A stretch of DNA of 64,000 nucleotides from Xiphophorus maculatus. Its lineage: Eukaryota > Chordata > Actinopteri > Cyprinodontiformes > Poeciliidae. Shown piece after piece: positions 1 to 11,900 of this stretch. The translations under genes were made by a program, and so were the position numbers. Position 1 is the first letter of the stretch. The number at the start of each line of letters is the position of its first letter. The stretch covers positions 2,128,802-2,192,801 of the forward strand of contig NC_036445.1 in assembly GCF_002775205.1 (NCBI RefSeq), written 5' to 3'. Below the pieces are notes generated by a model. That model did no database searches and had not been told where the DNA came from. It saw only the letters and a list, made by a program, of their open reading frames with translations.

Positions 1-10
1 ATCAGGTAAC

Positions 11-530
11 TTAAAGGGCACCTACTACATAAAAGTCACATTTTGCATGTTTCTGTGCTTCCATTTTGGTCTCTACTGTTTCAGAATACCAGCACAAATG
101 CTTAAAAAAACACCTATCTTTTTTTTTTGGCAATACGTTAATGTTTTTTGGTGTCTAGAAAATGAGCCATTTTGATTGTTGACTCATATTCATCAGGGAC
201 TGTTCTGTCACCTAGCAACCCCAGCCAAGCCCATCCCCGTCACCTAGCAACCCAAGCTGAGCTCCGTGATGTTTTGTCAGCTGGTTTTACCGCTGGATGT
301 GCTGTACAATGGCTTCTGGAAAAGACAAGTGTTGTGCTGTTGACTTACCAATCAGAAACCACTTGTTGTATTCTTGTTGATTGTGTAGGAGGCCCCAATT
401 CTGCTTTTCTAAGATGTACGGTTGTATAATTGCACATCTGTTCACAGCTATTTCCACGTGTGATTGTAAACTTTGAGTTTATTTAGATTTAAAGTGACAA
501 GACACCCTATATCAGCTCAGTCTGGTTTTG
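11..530 (+). repeat. TTAA-flanked MITE, truncated copy (family A, copy 1)
   Basis: This begins with TTAA at 11-14 followed by AGGGCACCTACT, then runs through the same internal sequence as the copies at 2554-3247 (+) and 10868-11479 (-). Shared landmarks are a CCTAGCAACC block, GCTGTACAATGGCTTCTGGA, GATTGTGTAGGAGG and AGTGACAAGACACCCTA. The 3' terminal inverted repeat is missing. The CCTAGCAACC block occurs twice here (207-219 and 239-251) through a local tandem duplication. It lies in an intron of ddr1. The short open frame inside it is not a gene. Confidence 0.75.
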
Positions 531-620
531 TATCGCCTACAGAGCTATCCTACCTATTCAAGAAAACTGTAAAGTAAACATCCTCAGCTACAATTCCTGA
601 CGTTTCCCTCCTGTCCTCAG

Positions 621-3557
621 TTATCCAGCGCTCATCTCCATGGCCAGCCAGATCGCATCAGGGATGAAGTTCCTGTCCTCTCTGAACTTTGTGCACCGGG
701 ATCTGGCCACTCGTAACTGCCTGGTCGGCGGTGAGAAGGGAGAGAGCGGAGAGGATCGAGGCGGAGAGCGTCACATCAAGATCGCCGACTTCGGCATGAG
801 CAGAAACTTGTACGCTGGAGACTACTACAGGATCCAAGGCAGAGCTGTGCTGCCGATACGATGGATGGCCTGGGAGTGCATCCTCATGGTGAGCAGGCAG
901 ACGGACACGATGGTCTGTGTGTTCACAGGTTATCATGAACTGTTTTTAGTTTTATCTGTAAATGGTTTTTCAACTCGAGACTTTTCCAGTCTGAACTTTC
1001 TGGAGTCTCACTGGTTTTAATGCATACATACAAAAGTTTGTGATAAATGCAGGGCAGATGTTTCTGTTGAGTTCAGGATTTAAATATAGAGGCTGAAAAA
1101 AACTGAATACATGGATGGATTAACAGATGCAAGGCCGACATCTTTGAACATGGCCTAAAATAGAGCTATATTCATAAGGAACACCTTATCAAAAAATATA
1201 TTGGAGATACATCAGAAGAATGAACTTCAACAGCTTTATGATGATATTGACTAGAAAAACAATCATACTCAATAATTCCTCATCTTTTATTGAGTAATAT
1301 TGATTGTGTTTGTATGTGTTGCTCAGTAAATCATCATCTTCCTGAAGAACAATCAGTTATCTAGTTATAAGTGAAATAATCTGCCAGTGGAACAAATAAT
1401 TTAACTTGTAATATGGGAAAAATGTCCACTGGCAGATAATTACTTATAACTTGAACTTTTTTCATCAATATTGATAAATTGTTGACTTAAATAAGCTCCC
1501 ATTTCTTACTGACAAGTTACATGTCAGTTGGTTTTGTCTTATTTCATGCCTACTAAGATATTTGCAGTAGAAACTAAACCAGAAATACTAGATTTTGTTT
1601 TTGCAGTGTGCATGCTTGGGTTCTCTCAGGGTACTCCTGCTTCCTCCCACAGTCCAAAACATGATGTCAGGTTACTGATCTCCAAATTGTCCTTAGGTGT
1701 GAGTGTGAGATTGTTTGTCCTGTGTGTCTCTGTGTTGTCCTGTGATGTTTTTTAATGTTTTAGTTGTATAATTTTACTCTTAGTGGTCCTGCATTAACTT
1801 GGTCCAGGCTGGAAGCCCCAGCTTCTCTCCAAGGATAACTGGATTTGCATGATGGATGCTATTTTTGTTACTTTTTCAGAAATTAAAAATGGTTAAATTT
1901 CAGTTTTCCAGACTGTGTAGAAAACACGAAGCTGTCATTTCTTTTAATTGCATTGCAATTTTTCACCACTTTAATTCAGGTCAAGGCTTTTTGGACCATT
2001 AATAGTAAAATTATACAAATAAAACATTGGAAAACAAACTAATGCACTCAAAAATGAAGCACTCACATGTGAAAAAAACCCATTAGACGTGTTATTCTTC
2101 TCCATCAGATTCACCTTTTATGATAATGATGCTCGTAGTTGTTGTGACACTAATGGAGGTCGTGACAGTGAAGGCAGAGGTTCAGGTGTGTGTGTTGGTA
2201 TGTGTCCTCAGGGGAAGTTCACCACAGCCAGCGACGTGTGGGCGTTCGGGGTCACTCTGTGGGAGATGCTGAGCGTTTGTCAGGAGCAGCCGTACTCCGA
2301 CCTGACAGATGAACAAGTCATCGACAACGCAGGGGAGTTCTTCAGAGACCAGGGCAGACAGGTACGACAAAAACATGAGCACAGCTCTACAGGTTTATAC
2401 TGAAACTGGGCATTTAGAAAGTGATTTGACTCCTAAAAAACACACATTAGTCCAGAGACTTTTTTCACAAAAGTATTTGGAATCATTCAAGACGGGCCTT
2501 TGTGTTATTTTTTGCCAGCATTGACTTTGTCCTTACAAGTTTAAGGTGCTTAAAGGTGACCTGCCATGCTTTATTGAACAGGTTAGCATAGATCTATGGG
2601 AAATACAAGTGAGAGAAAAAGTCAGTTTCTTCAATTAAATATGGTGTTTATGATTAAATGGGACCTATTATGCAAAATTCACTTTTTGCATGTTTTTGTG
2701 CTTTTGTTCGGGTTCTAAAAACAGCATATAAAAAAATGCTGTTTTTTGGTAATATGTTCATGTTAAATTTTTTGGGAGTCTGGACATTGAGCCATTTCAA
2801 AACCTTTCCAATTTAGTCACAATCGATGGGCGCTGCACCGTTGCCTAGCAACCCAAGAGGAGCTCCAGCACATTTGGTCAGCCGGTTTTACCACTATATG
2901 TGCTGTACAGTGGCTGCTGGAAAAGACAAGTGTTTTGTTCTTGACTTACATGTCAGAAACCACTTGCTGCATTCTTGCTGGTTGTGCAGGAGGCTCAACT
3001 ACTGCTTTTCAAAGATGTTTGGTTGTATAATTGCGCATCTGTTTGCAGCCATTTCGACATGTAAATGTTGAGTTGGGGGCGCGGTCAGCAGCAGCTCGTT
3101 TAGATTTAAAGTGACAAGACGCCCTAAAACAGCTCAGTCTGAAAGGATCTCAAAATATTCAGAACTGATCAGAATGAAACCTGAAAATGTAATGAACATG
3201 TTTTGTTTAGGCCATAGATCTGTTTAAGGTAGTATAATAAGTCACCTTTAATGTGAGCAGAAGAGTAAATGGCTACCCTGACTTGGCAGCACTTGGATAT
3301 GATGCGTTCACTGATTTGGAAAAAAACTGGTTTTTGAGTTGACTACTAATGAAGCTAGTCAGAATAACCCAGAGTGATCCAGAGATGTTCATCACATGCG
3401 TCTCTTTCTCTCTCAGGTGTATCTGAGCAGGCCGGCCGTGTGTCCTCAGGGTCTCTATGAGCTCATGTTGAGCTGCTGGAACAGAGACTGCAAGCTCCGC
3501 CCATCTTTCGCCAACATCCACTCCTTTCTTACCGAGGACGCCATGAACATGGTTTGA
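621..3557 (+). CDS. ddr1: Discoidin domain receptor 1, 3' part (tyrosine kinase C-lobe)
   Basis: Partial gene; the upstream exons lie before the window. Three coding exons are visible: 621-888, 2212-2361 and 3417-3557 (stop TGA 3555-3557), all with AG/GT borders and continuous frame. Together they encode the C-lobe of the receptor tyrosine kinase that is activated by collagen at the plasma membrane. Visible motifs are the catalytic loop HRDLATRN, the DFG of IADFGMS, the activation-loop tyrosines in AGDYYRIQG, the [10 protein letters not shown] segment, [12 protein letters not shown], and the C-terminal TEDAMNMV, which corresponds to human EDALNTV. The match to human DDR1 is close except for an insertion of about 11 residues, rich in Gly and Glu, between LVG and IKIADFG. 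Intron 1 (889-2211) and intron 2 (2362-3416) carry MITEs. The paralogue DDR2 is less likely, given the DDR1-like QLTDEQVIENAGEFF segment and the flot1/tubb/mdc1 neighbours. Confidence 0.93.
1350..1609. repeat. CACTGCAAAAA-type MITE, 5'-truncated relic
   Basis: It is similar over its length to the full copy at 62057-62457: both contain TAAGTGAAATAATCTG, TATGGGAAAAATGTC, TTGACTTAAA.AAGCTCC and TTTGTCTTATTTCA, and both end in TTTTTGCAGTGT or TTTTGCAGTGTA. The left terminal repeat is not recognisable. It lies in the ddr1 intron between the first two exons. Confidence 0.65.
1617..1745 (-). repeat. Fragment of a common fish interspersed repeat
   Basis: The stretch contains GGTACTCCTGCTTCCTCCCA, CAGTCCAAAACATGATGTCA and CAAATTGTCCTTAGGTGTGA. 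This is the reverse complement of a widespread teleost repeat whose other pieces appear in this window at 42749-42890 and 62515-62710. I recognise the family by its wording but do not name it. It is probably a retroelement tail. Confidence 0.6.
2554..3247 (+). repeat. TTAA-flanked MITE (family A, copy 2)
   Basis: TTAA occurs at both borders (2550-2553 and 3248-3251). The ends are inverted: AGGTGACCTGCCATGC on the left and GTAGTATAATAAGTCACCT on the right. Both ends also share a subterminal block, CATAGATCTATGG against CCATAGATCTG. A second internal start, TTAAATGGGACCTATTATGC at 2654, matches the end seen in copy 3, so the left end may be a nested or duplicated terminus. TTAA target sites and the lack of coding capacity suggest a non-autonomous piggyBac-type element, but the superfamily is inferred. 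It carries a perfect palindromic GTTGCCTAGCAAC at 2840-2852. It lies in the last ddr1 intron in the window. Confidence 0.8.
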
Positions 3558-6500
3558 CAGAAGAACGACAGGAAGAAAGTTGACCTTTTTGCTTGAGCGG
3601 TGAAGTGGGCTGGTGTGGTGGAGGGTGCGTTCACAGGCACAGTGGGGTTTGCTCGCTTTTGTATTTTGTACTTTTTGGGCGGGTGGGGCTGAGACACCGC
3701 TGGTTCGGTTTTTATTCCACCTCAGACCCCCCAAAAGACGTCTTTTTAGTAGGTAACAGCTACGTTACGTAGTAACTGGTGGTGGGTTCAGTCTTCAAAT
3801 CAGTTTTCTGTCATTTCAGATCGTGTCTCTTCTGATTCAATGCTGCAGAGTTAATATGCAGGAATCAGTGGCACAAATTACAGCTTCATGTCTGAAACAT
3901 TCAAATTATTCAGCATTTTAAATGTTATTTGTGGACTAACAGGTGAATACGCTCATATCACGAAGAACACCTGTTGTTTGGAGGTGAAAGGTCACACAGG
4001 GATTGTCTTAGTATTTATAGCTCACAGCATGCACTGTAACTCAGTGAGCTTACTCCCAGCTACGTCCCCTTCGGCCTACTTTTTATTACGTCTCTTCATT
4101 TGATCTCAGCCCCACGTTCTCGCCCAGTGACCCACATCCACAGTGTTTGTGGGGAAATAAAGAGGCGTGGACCAGGCAGGAGCAGCCTCCCCGTTTCGTC
4201 AGTGTGAACACGTTGAGTCTCCTGTCTTTAATCGTAACAATCTGACCTCCATCATGCACCCGACGCCAAACAAGAGGAAAAAGGCGCAGAAGATGAGAGT
4301 CTGCAGCTGCAAATTAACAAATAATTGTTTTGTTTTTCTTCCGTCAGAGAGACGTTGCTCTGGGACTCCTTTTCAGGCACCTTATCAGGTGTTCTTCTTC
4401 TTATCATCGTTTCTTTATTTGACTGCGACTCGGTCAAAAAGGATCGATTTTAAAATTCCACAAATCAGCAGCACTTTACCCTACATGCATTTCCCTGACT
4501 GTAATGAAACTCGTCTCTGTAATGGGTCTGAATGATGATTCTGATCAGGGCACACATCTCAAACATGCACACTCTCCTGTTAAAATGCCCGGCTTTTGTT
4601 ACCTAAAAAATATGATAAATTATTTAAAAAACTTCTTTTTTCCGCCTTTAAATGGCATTCATCTTGTACATTTCAACTAAATAAGCAGAAAGAAATCAGT
4701 GAAAGTAGAAAATATAAAAAAGTAAAACGCTGCAATAACCTGTGCACACCTTTTTAACAAACTTTTATTTTTATTTTGTTTCATAGCACATTCAAGGTTT
4801 GTCAGATTTCTAGCCAGGCCGGGATGTTTTCTTTAGACAACATTACTTGTCTTCCAGCCGTACTGCTTGGTCCATCATGTAGAGAAATAAAACTTCCTGC
4901 AGCTTCTTGTGTGTCACAACAGTAAACTGACATCTAGCTACATGGATTGACATTTTTTATGGCACAGATGTCTGGCATGTTAGCAGGAGGTGTGAAAACG
5001 TCCGAGACCTCCTCTCCCCTCCCCTGCTCTGCCAAACCATTAGATGTAAAAAAAATTGTTTTAAAACCTGGAATGGCATTCTGGATCCAAACAGCAATCT
5101 TATGTAAGCTTTCAGAGCGCTGAGATGTTACTGATCATATAATTTTCTTTTATATCACTGTAATTTTATGGCATTATTCAAACGGGGAATTCTGGGATTC
5201 CTGATTTTTTCTTTTGTTTTGTTTTTTGGAGTGAAAGTCGATCTCTGCGTTGATCCATGTGTGAGCTGACCGTGGTGGAACCAGTGCTTCTACCTTACCG
5301 TCTGTACAGCACTGTAAATCTGAGATCACCCTGATTGTGAAGTAATACATGTTTAGTGATGGGTTGTGCCATTTCATTCATTTTGATACACTGTAGTTCA
5401 TTTTTTCCTTTCTTTTTTGTTTTTAGCTTGGTTATAGTAAAAAGTTTGTACACTCGCTTTCAATTTAAGGGATTTCAAGAGATGTTGTTTTTGGTCGTCA
5501 CCAGATTATTTCCTGAAATAAACACAATCATATTACTGCATCATTATTTGTGATTAAGAAGCTGTAGCAGCAATAGCTTGAAGACCTCCATCCTGTTTGG
5601 GGTGCCTTGGTTCATTTTATTCCAACATTGCTTGAATTTGCCACATTTCTCCATCTCAGTTGTGTTCAGGCTTGAAGAGCAAAACAGTTTATATGTATTC
5701 ACAAAAGAAAAGTCGAGGAATATAAAATAAAATGGCATGAAAGAATAAGAGAAAGCGCATGAAAGTTGGCAAATAGAGACTGTGTGATGAATGTATTGCC
5801 AATTTATAAGGAGGATTGTCTGGTGAAGAGGAGAAATGTAGTTAGTGCAATAGCTTGGAGACTCAGCAAACCAGCACCCTACACAGGGGTGTAAAGGTAC
5901 AGTTTGATCTAGAAAATTATCTCCTTCTCACTAAAGCCGTAGCGAACCACTGGCCTCAAGGTGGCGCTGTTGCACCTTCATCATCCATATATAGAAGTCC
6001 TTCATGTTATTGATGGTTTCAACTCAAAATGTTTGTTTCAAAAAAAGTGTTTTAAAATTACTTTAAACAAAACATCGGAAAACCTGATTGATTTGTGTTT
6101 CATGCTGGTACAAGTTTTATCCTCTCTAAGGTCCTGAAACAATATTTCAATGAGCCAAACCAGAACAGAGTCGGTTTACTGTGAACACTTTGATATTCAG
6201 CTGGGCAATGACTTGAATTATTCAGCTTAATTTCAAAATTTGACTGAAATTTGGGGATTTCTTAGCTGATTTCTTGAGACACTTCTCCTCAAGCAGTACT
6301 GCACCAGATGTTTTTAGCATAAGCTCTTTTCTTTAACAGATGATTGTGTCGATATCCATATAAAATGTCCATCCAATTGTTGTTCAGCCTTCTAATTATG
6401 TTGTATTGAAGATCCCTCGTCCAGATTGAGGTGTATAAAATCTGAAATGGTTTTATTTGAATGATCTGATTCCAAATTGTGCAGAAATGGTTGTATAACC

Positions 6501-7015
6501 CTTCAATTTGATGGCCAAAAACATGTTTTTCTCAGGTCACTGGTACCATTACACATTAGCAAGCTGCTAAAACGTCAGTTTTCACATAAATACCTGATCA
6601 AATGTATTTGTTCAGCACTCAGTTAACTCCCACATGTTGAGTCTCTGCGGCGTCTCGATTTATTTAAGAATGTGTCTCGGTTCAGGTTGTAGCAACACAA
6701 TTTTAAAATCTGGTGACGACCAACACATTTTTGTCCCTTTTACTAAAATTATAATATTGAAGTTGGTTGTACGTAACATTTTACTATAATTCTTCCCAAT
6801 CTGTCTGATTTCATCTCTCTGTTCTGATTTTCACAGTATGTACATATTCAAAGGACAGGATTACAGTTTTCTTTGCTAATATATGGATAACTCCCTGTCA
6901 CATTTTCATCGTTGCTATAGAAACGCTTGTTACCTTCAAGCTGTTATTCATTGCTGTTCTATTTTTGTAGATGTTTTATTAAAGTTACCCTTTTCAAATA
7001 AAACTGAGCGGGCTC
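3558..7015 (+). other. Probable ddr1 3' UTR and tail region
   Basis: No convincing coding sequence and no transposon signature is visible in this stretch after the ddr1 stop. AATAAA hexamers lie at 4156-4161, 4886-4891, 5517-5522, 5726-5731 and 6997-7002, so several alternative 3' ends are possible. The gene on the far side (flot1) is read from the opposite strand, so the two genes are convergent here. The true end of either transcript cannot be fixed without RNA data. Confidence 0.45.
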
Positions 7016-7748
7016 ACACTGTGTATAAACACCAGGCTGTTTTCGGTGAGTTAAACATTTTATTAATCGTTCACTACAGACTATTTAGTACAAGCACTTC
7101 CATACTAAATATGATTTACGTTTACGTCAGTTTAAGTAGCCATGCAACAAACGTTTTCGAAGCATTCCTCACAAGAATCACATCGACAGCAAGAAGGCTT
7201 ACTGATGCAAAACCTTTGGGTAAAAGTCTATAAAGTCTGATACAGATGCAACTGGTAGTTAATACACATACAAAAAAAAAATAAGAATACACCTGTAGTT
7301 ATATTAGAACAGGTCTCAGCTAACGTCTCAAATATTCTGTACGATTTTACCATTTAAAGGTTCAGTGGAAAAACATCCCAAGTCCAATTTAAACTCCAAG
7401 AAGAAAAAAAAACATACATAAGCTGAGGTGTGAATTGTGACATTAGTTAGTGCAGATTCTGTCTAAAAAAAAAACCCCAGAATTTTGACCTCAAAGAGAG
7501 CAATGCTGCTGCAAAGAGACAACACGCTTTTCTGCAACCGCCAGACACTGTCAACACATCGAACAGGAAAACCTCAAAACTTGCTCCCATCGAACAGGAA
7601 AACCTCAAAACTTGCTCCCATCGAACACTTCTGCCGACATTTTGAGACTGAAATCCCTCTGCCTGCAGCTCAAACTGGTAAGAAATGTAGCCAATGGTCA
7701 ACAACGCTAACAGTGATTAGTAATTTAATTACCAAAGAGGATTTAAAA
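7016..7748. other. Intergenic spacer between the convergent ddr1 and flot1 genes
   Basis: No coding sequence is recognised. It contains a 31-bp tandem duplication at 7560-7621 and A-rich tracts. A TTTATT (AATAAA on the minus strand) lies around 7055-7070 and could be a distal flot1 polyadenylation signal, but this is only a motif match. Confidence 0.4.
7560..7621. repeat. 31-bp perfect tandem duplication
   Basis: Two identical 31-bp units lie at 7560-7590 and 7591-7621, each starting CGAACAGGAAAACCTCAAAA. The first bases of a third unit (CGAACA) follow. This is probably a recent slippage duplication, or possibly an assembly artefact. Confidence 0.9.
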
Positions 7749-8336
7749 CAGATGTGTCAAACTCAAGGCCCGGGGGCCAAATCTGGGCCGCCACAGCTTT
7801 TTATGTGGCCCTCTTGACTCTAAAGGGACACATAAATAGAACAGCCAAGATAGCAGCAAGTTTAAATATATCAATCAATTCAAAGCACTTTTTATCTGTT
7901 TACTGACAAATTGTATCAGTTTATCACTCCAGTTTTTTGTGAATTGGAAACTTGCGTACAATCAACAAATCCCTGCACTTTTTCACATTAACGCATAATT
8001 GTGAGTTTTTTGCAAATTTTTCGCAAAAATTTGTCAACCATTGGCTCTAAGTAACCTGCAGGTGGCAGTATTTCTACTATACTTCTACTAATTAGCTGGT
8101 TCAGCCTTACTTTATGTGGGATGATGTGGTGAGTAATCAAAAGTTTTTTATTGTAAATAAAAAATAGATTGTGAAATCTTGGAGTGACTGAAAATATGTT
8201 CAGTGTTTAATTTTAAGAATTTATTTATATTTTAATAGCTTAATGGGTTTCATCAACACATTCTGGCACAACCGGCCCTTTAAGAACATTTATAGTCTTG
8301 ATTTGGCCCAAAAGGAAAATGAGTTTAACAGCCCTG
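7749..8336. mobile_element. Non-autonomous hAT element (family B)
   Basis: The termini are CAGATGTGTCAAACTCAAGG on the left and, on the opposite strand, CAGGGCTGTTAAACTCAT. The flanking 8-bp direct repeat is nearly perfect: ATTTAAAA (7741-7748) against ATTTAAGA (8337-8344). An 8-bp duplication with CAG...CTG ends is the hAT superfamily signature. There is no transposase frame. The subterminal GGCCCGGGGGCC and GATTTGGCCCAAAA blocks recur in the copy at 54004-54613 and in shorter relics elsewhere in the window. Confidence 0.85.
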
Positions 8337-8344
8337 ATTTAAGA

Positions 8345-8919
8345 GCTCTACATAATCAACAGTCAGGACCACATAGAGAGCGACAATTGTTATAGTAAAC
8401 AAATGGAAAATTTGATAGATTTCCCTACATTTCAGACCTGAATTCAAACAGGGGAGAGGAGCCGCTTTTCAAGTGACAGGACAGTTCTTCCATTGTAGCA
8501 GCAGGTGTAATTCGGGCTCCCTGAACTTGCTAAAGCACTTTGCGTTCTGTTACAAATTAAAAAAGGCACAGTGACCTCTGCTCCGAGGAGTGATGGTTTA
8601 GTGGTCCAGCTCCTTCGCAGGAACGATGAGGAAAACCACAAGGCAAGAAGTTGCATATTGAAAATCAGGTATAAAAAGGCAGCAGCTCTGACTTCATGTT
8701 GAGCTACAGTGGGCTGAGCGGCTACGACTCCAACGGGCCCAAAAAACATCCGAGTGTTTCTGTGGTTGGTAACGACAGGGAGAAAAACAGCAGACATCCA
8801 GGAAATGAGCAGAAGCCACAGAAAGGAGGGGAAACGTCCATGGAGAGACAACAAGAGAAGAACGACGGTACAGATTGGACACGAGGAGGAGGCGTGGCGC
8901 TCTCAGATGATCACCCTTC
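8345..8919 (-). other. Probable flot1 3' UTR
   Basis: This follows the flot1 stop codon on the minus strand and shows no repeat signature. Short open frames on both strands overlap each other and resemble no protein I know. No AATAAA on the minus strand is obvious close to the stop, so the transcript end is not fixed. Confidence 0.35.
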
Positions 8920-11900
8920 CTAACGCACACGGGACGCCTTCGAAGTGACCTGAATCAGAGGAAAATAAGAAATCAGCATTCTCAGTTTACTCAGTCAGGT
9001 GAATTATCTGTTTTTTAACAGATCGGACTCAGGAGCACCTGTGAGATTTCAACTCCTGTGAGTTTTTCCACAGCCTCTGGCAGCCGGGTCATGATGTCCA
9101 GAACCTCCCCAGCCAGTTTGGCGGCTCCCACCTCTGAGCCGCCGCTGGACACCATGGTGATCTTCTGCGCCTTCGACATCGGCTTGCTGATCTCCTCAGC
9201 CATCTGCAGCAAAACGTCATCAGAGAAAGCAAAAAGGATAAGTGTTGGTTGTAATGAGGAATTTAAAATAAAATGACAAAATGTTTTCAGATAGAATCAA
9301 CAGTTTTAAGGAATGAAAAATATCAAAAAAGGTTAAAAATCCAATATTTTTGGTGTATTTTACAAAGCGGGCTGTCTGGGTTTCATAAAGTTGTTTGAAC
9401 ATCATCTAACATCCCTAAATTGCTAAATGCCACAATGATGAGAAAATATGTCAGATTTACTAATTATGTCTTCAAAATCTGGAGCTAGATACATTTATTT
9501 GGTAGTTTTGCGTCTGAACTGCATGACTTGTTTCAAACTTTTTGGTTTTCCTCCTCCATCTTCTGGCCCGTTCCTCCTGACAGGACTGAGTCGGGTTTGA
9601 AGTCCGCTTCGCTCGCGCGCCTTTTCAGATCTGACCATAAACTCCGTTCAGCACTGAGATCAGGACTTTAGGAGGGCCACGCCAAAACATTGAGTTTATT
9701 TTCCATGAGCCACTTTATAACCATGCTGTCCCTTTGGAACATAGTTAAATATTTCCACATAATAAATCTGAAATTTTTTGTTTCATTATTGTGGCGTTTA
9801 GCAAATATAAGTAATTTTTTTATTTTAACTGGCCTAAAACAGTAGAAGTTTGATTTGATTTAACTTCAGACAGTGAGAAAAAGAGGTGAATGTGTCTTTT
9901 GGTGTATGTAAACTTCTGGTTTCAGCTGTATTTCTAAAGGTAAATCTGCCTTGGTTCATACAGTAAACACACATCTTGCTCTGCTGAGGATCTTTGCACA
10001 GCGAGATGTTTTCAGATCTCAGGCTAAAGTTAGCTTGGTTCTTCTTTCTTTTCATATTCATGGTTATAATTTGTAATAATAATAATTAATGCCAAGAGTT
10101 TACTGCAGCTCTCTCACCCCTTTGATGTCCTTTCCATCATGCTCAAAATAAAAATTAAAGAGGACTAAAAAGTAATTTTGTTTTTGGCTAATTAAGTGAT
10201 TATTCTCTCAGCTCTAAGATTTGTTTAGATTATTTTATCAGAGAGAGTTAAACTGACCAGAGGAAGTTTCTCCAGCAGCATGTCCACCATGGCTCCATCT
10301 TTGTACTGCTTAAAGGCCTCGGCCTTTTTGGCCATCTGCTCTGCCTCAGCGCGACCTTTAGCCTCCACAGCGAAAGCCTCGGCGTCGCCCCTCATCTGAA
10401 TGAAAGCAAAAAAAAAACAAAACACAGACGCTCATTAGAGACCACAGCTCTAACAAAGTGTTAGACCTTCACTTCTCACAAAACCAAACATAATATTATA
10501 ATTAATAATAATATTAATACGTAATTGTCAGTTTTTACCTTAATCGACTCTGCCTCAGCTTCAGCCTCCATGATGAGCTGCAGGCTGAACAAAAGAACAG
10601 AACGAGTAAAATGCTCACTTTCAATCCCAGTTCAATGAACTCAACAAAATGGCGGCGTGCTGCTCACCGCTGCGCCTCAGCTAACTTCTCCATCCGGTAT
10701 TTCTCAGCTTCTGCAGGTTTCTTAACTTTGGCCTCCAGCTCCTTCTCTTTGCGGGAGATTTCCTGGTCCTGCAGCGTGATCTGCTGCGTTCGCTCCACCA
10801 CCTGAATCTGCATCTTCTCCTCCTCGATGCGCTGCTTGGTCTTGGCCACCTGATGTGGGACATTTAAAGGTGACCCATTATGCTTCCTTGAACAGTTTAG
10901 GATAAGGTCTATACAAAACATATTCATTGAATTTTTTGCACAAAATTGTGAGATTTAATTCTGCTCAGCTCTTCCTATTTTGAGCTCTTTCAGAATGAGC
11001 TGTTTTAGGGCATCTTGTCACTTTAAATCCAAATAAGCTGCTGCTGGCCACGCCCCCAACTCAACAATTACACTCACATATGAAAATGGCTGCAAACAGA
11101 TGCACAAACATGCAACCGTACATATTTGAAAAGCAGAAGGGGAGCCTCCTGCACAACCAACAAGAATGGAGCAAGTGGTTTCTGGATGGTAAGTCAACAA
11201 TAAAACGCTTCTCTTTTCCAGCAGCCATTGTACAGAGCATACAGCGGTAAAACCAGCTGACCAAATGTGCTGAAGCTCTGCTTGAGTTGCTAGGTAACCG
11301 ATCGGGCTTCACTGGGGTTCCTTTTTGACGGCTCATTTTCCAGATACCAAAACACATCAACTTATTGCCAAATAACAGCTGGGTGTTTTTTAAACTCTTG
11401 GGCTGTTTTAAGAAGAGGTGGAGACCCAAATGGAAGTTCAAAAACATGCAAAATGTGAATTTTGCCTTATAGTTCCCCTTTAAATGTGGCTGAAGCAATA
11501 AAATGTGTCGTTTACAAACTGTAGTGCACTGTGGTGCTGTAGGCACCTGAAGCTGGTAGGCCATCTCTGACTCGGCCTTCTTGGAGTTGACCTCGATGTC
11601 GTAGGCTGCTTTCTTCAGCTCAAAGTCTCTCTGAGCTTTCGCCATTTCGATCTCGTTCTTGTACTGCGCAGAAACCTTTTCCTGCATTGCATGAGCCTCC
11701 TGCGTACAGCCAGCGAGACAGGAACAGATCATGAGGAAATTATTCCAAATATATTCTTTTTCACCATTTATTTCCAGATTTGTAATTCTTTACCCTGATA
11801 ACAGCATCGCGTTTATACTGAGCCTCTCCGATCCTCGCGTCTCTCTGGACCTGGGCTGTCCGGGCTTTTCCCAGAGAGTGAAGGTAATCCTGCAGAGCAG

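Noticed and set aside
11061-11732. A 223-codon open frame on the minus strand over flot1 exon 11547-11699
   Set aside because: Only the exon part ([12 protein letters not shown]...) is protein. The rest runs through intron and the family A MITE.
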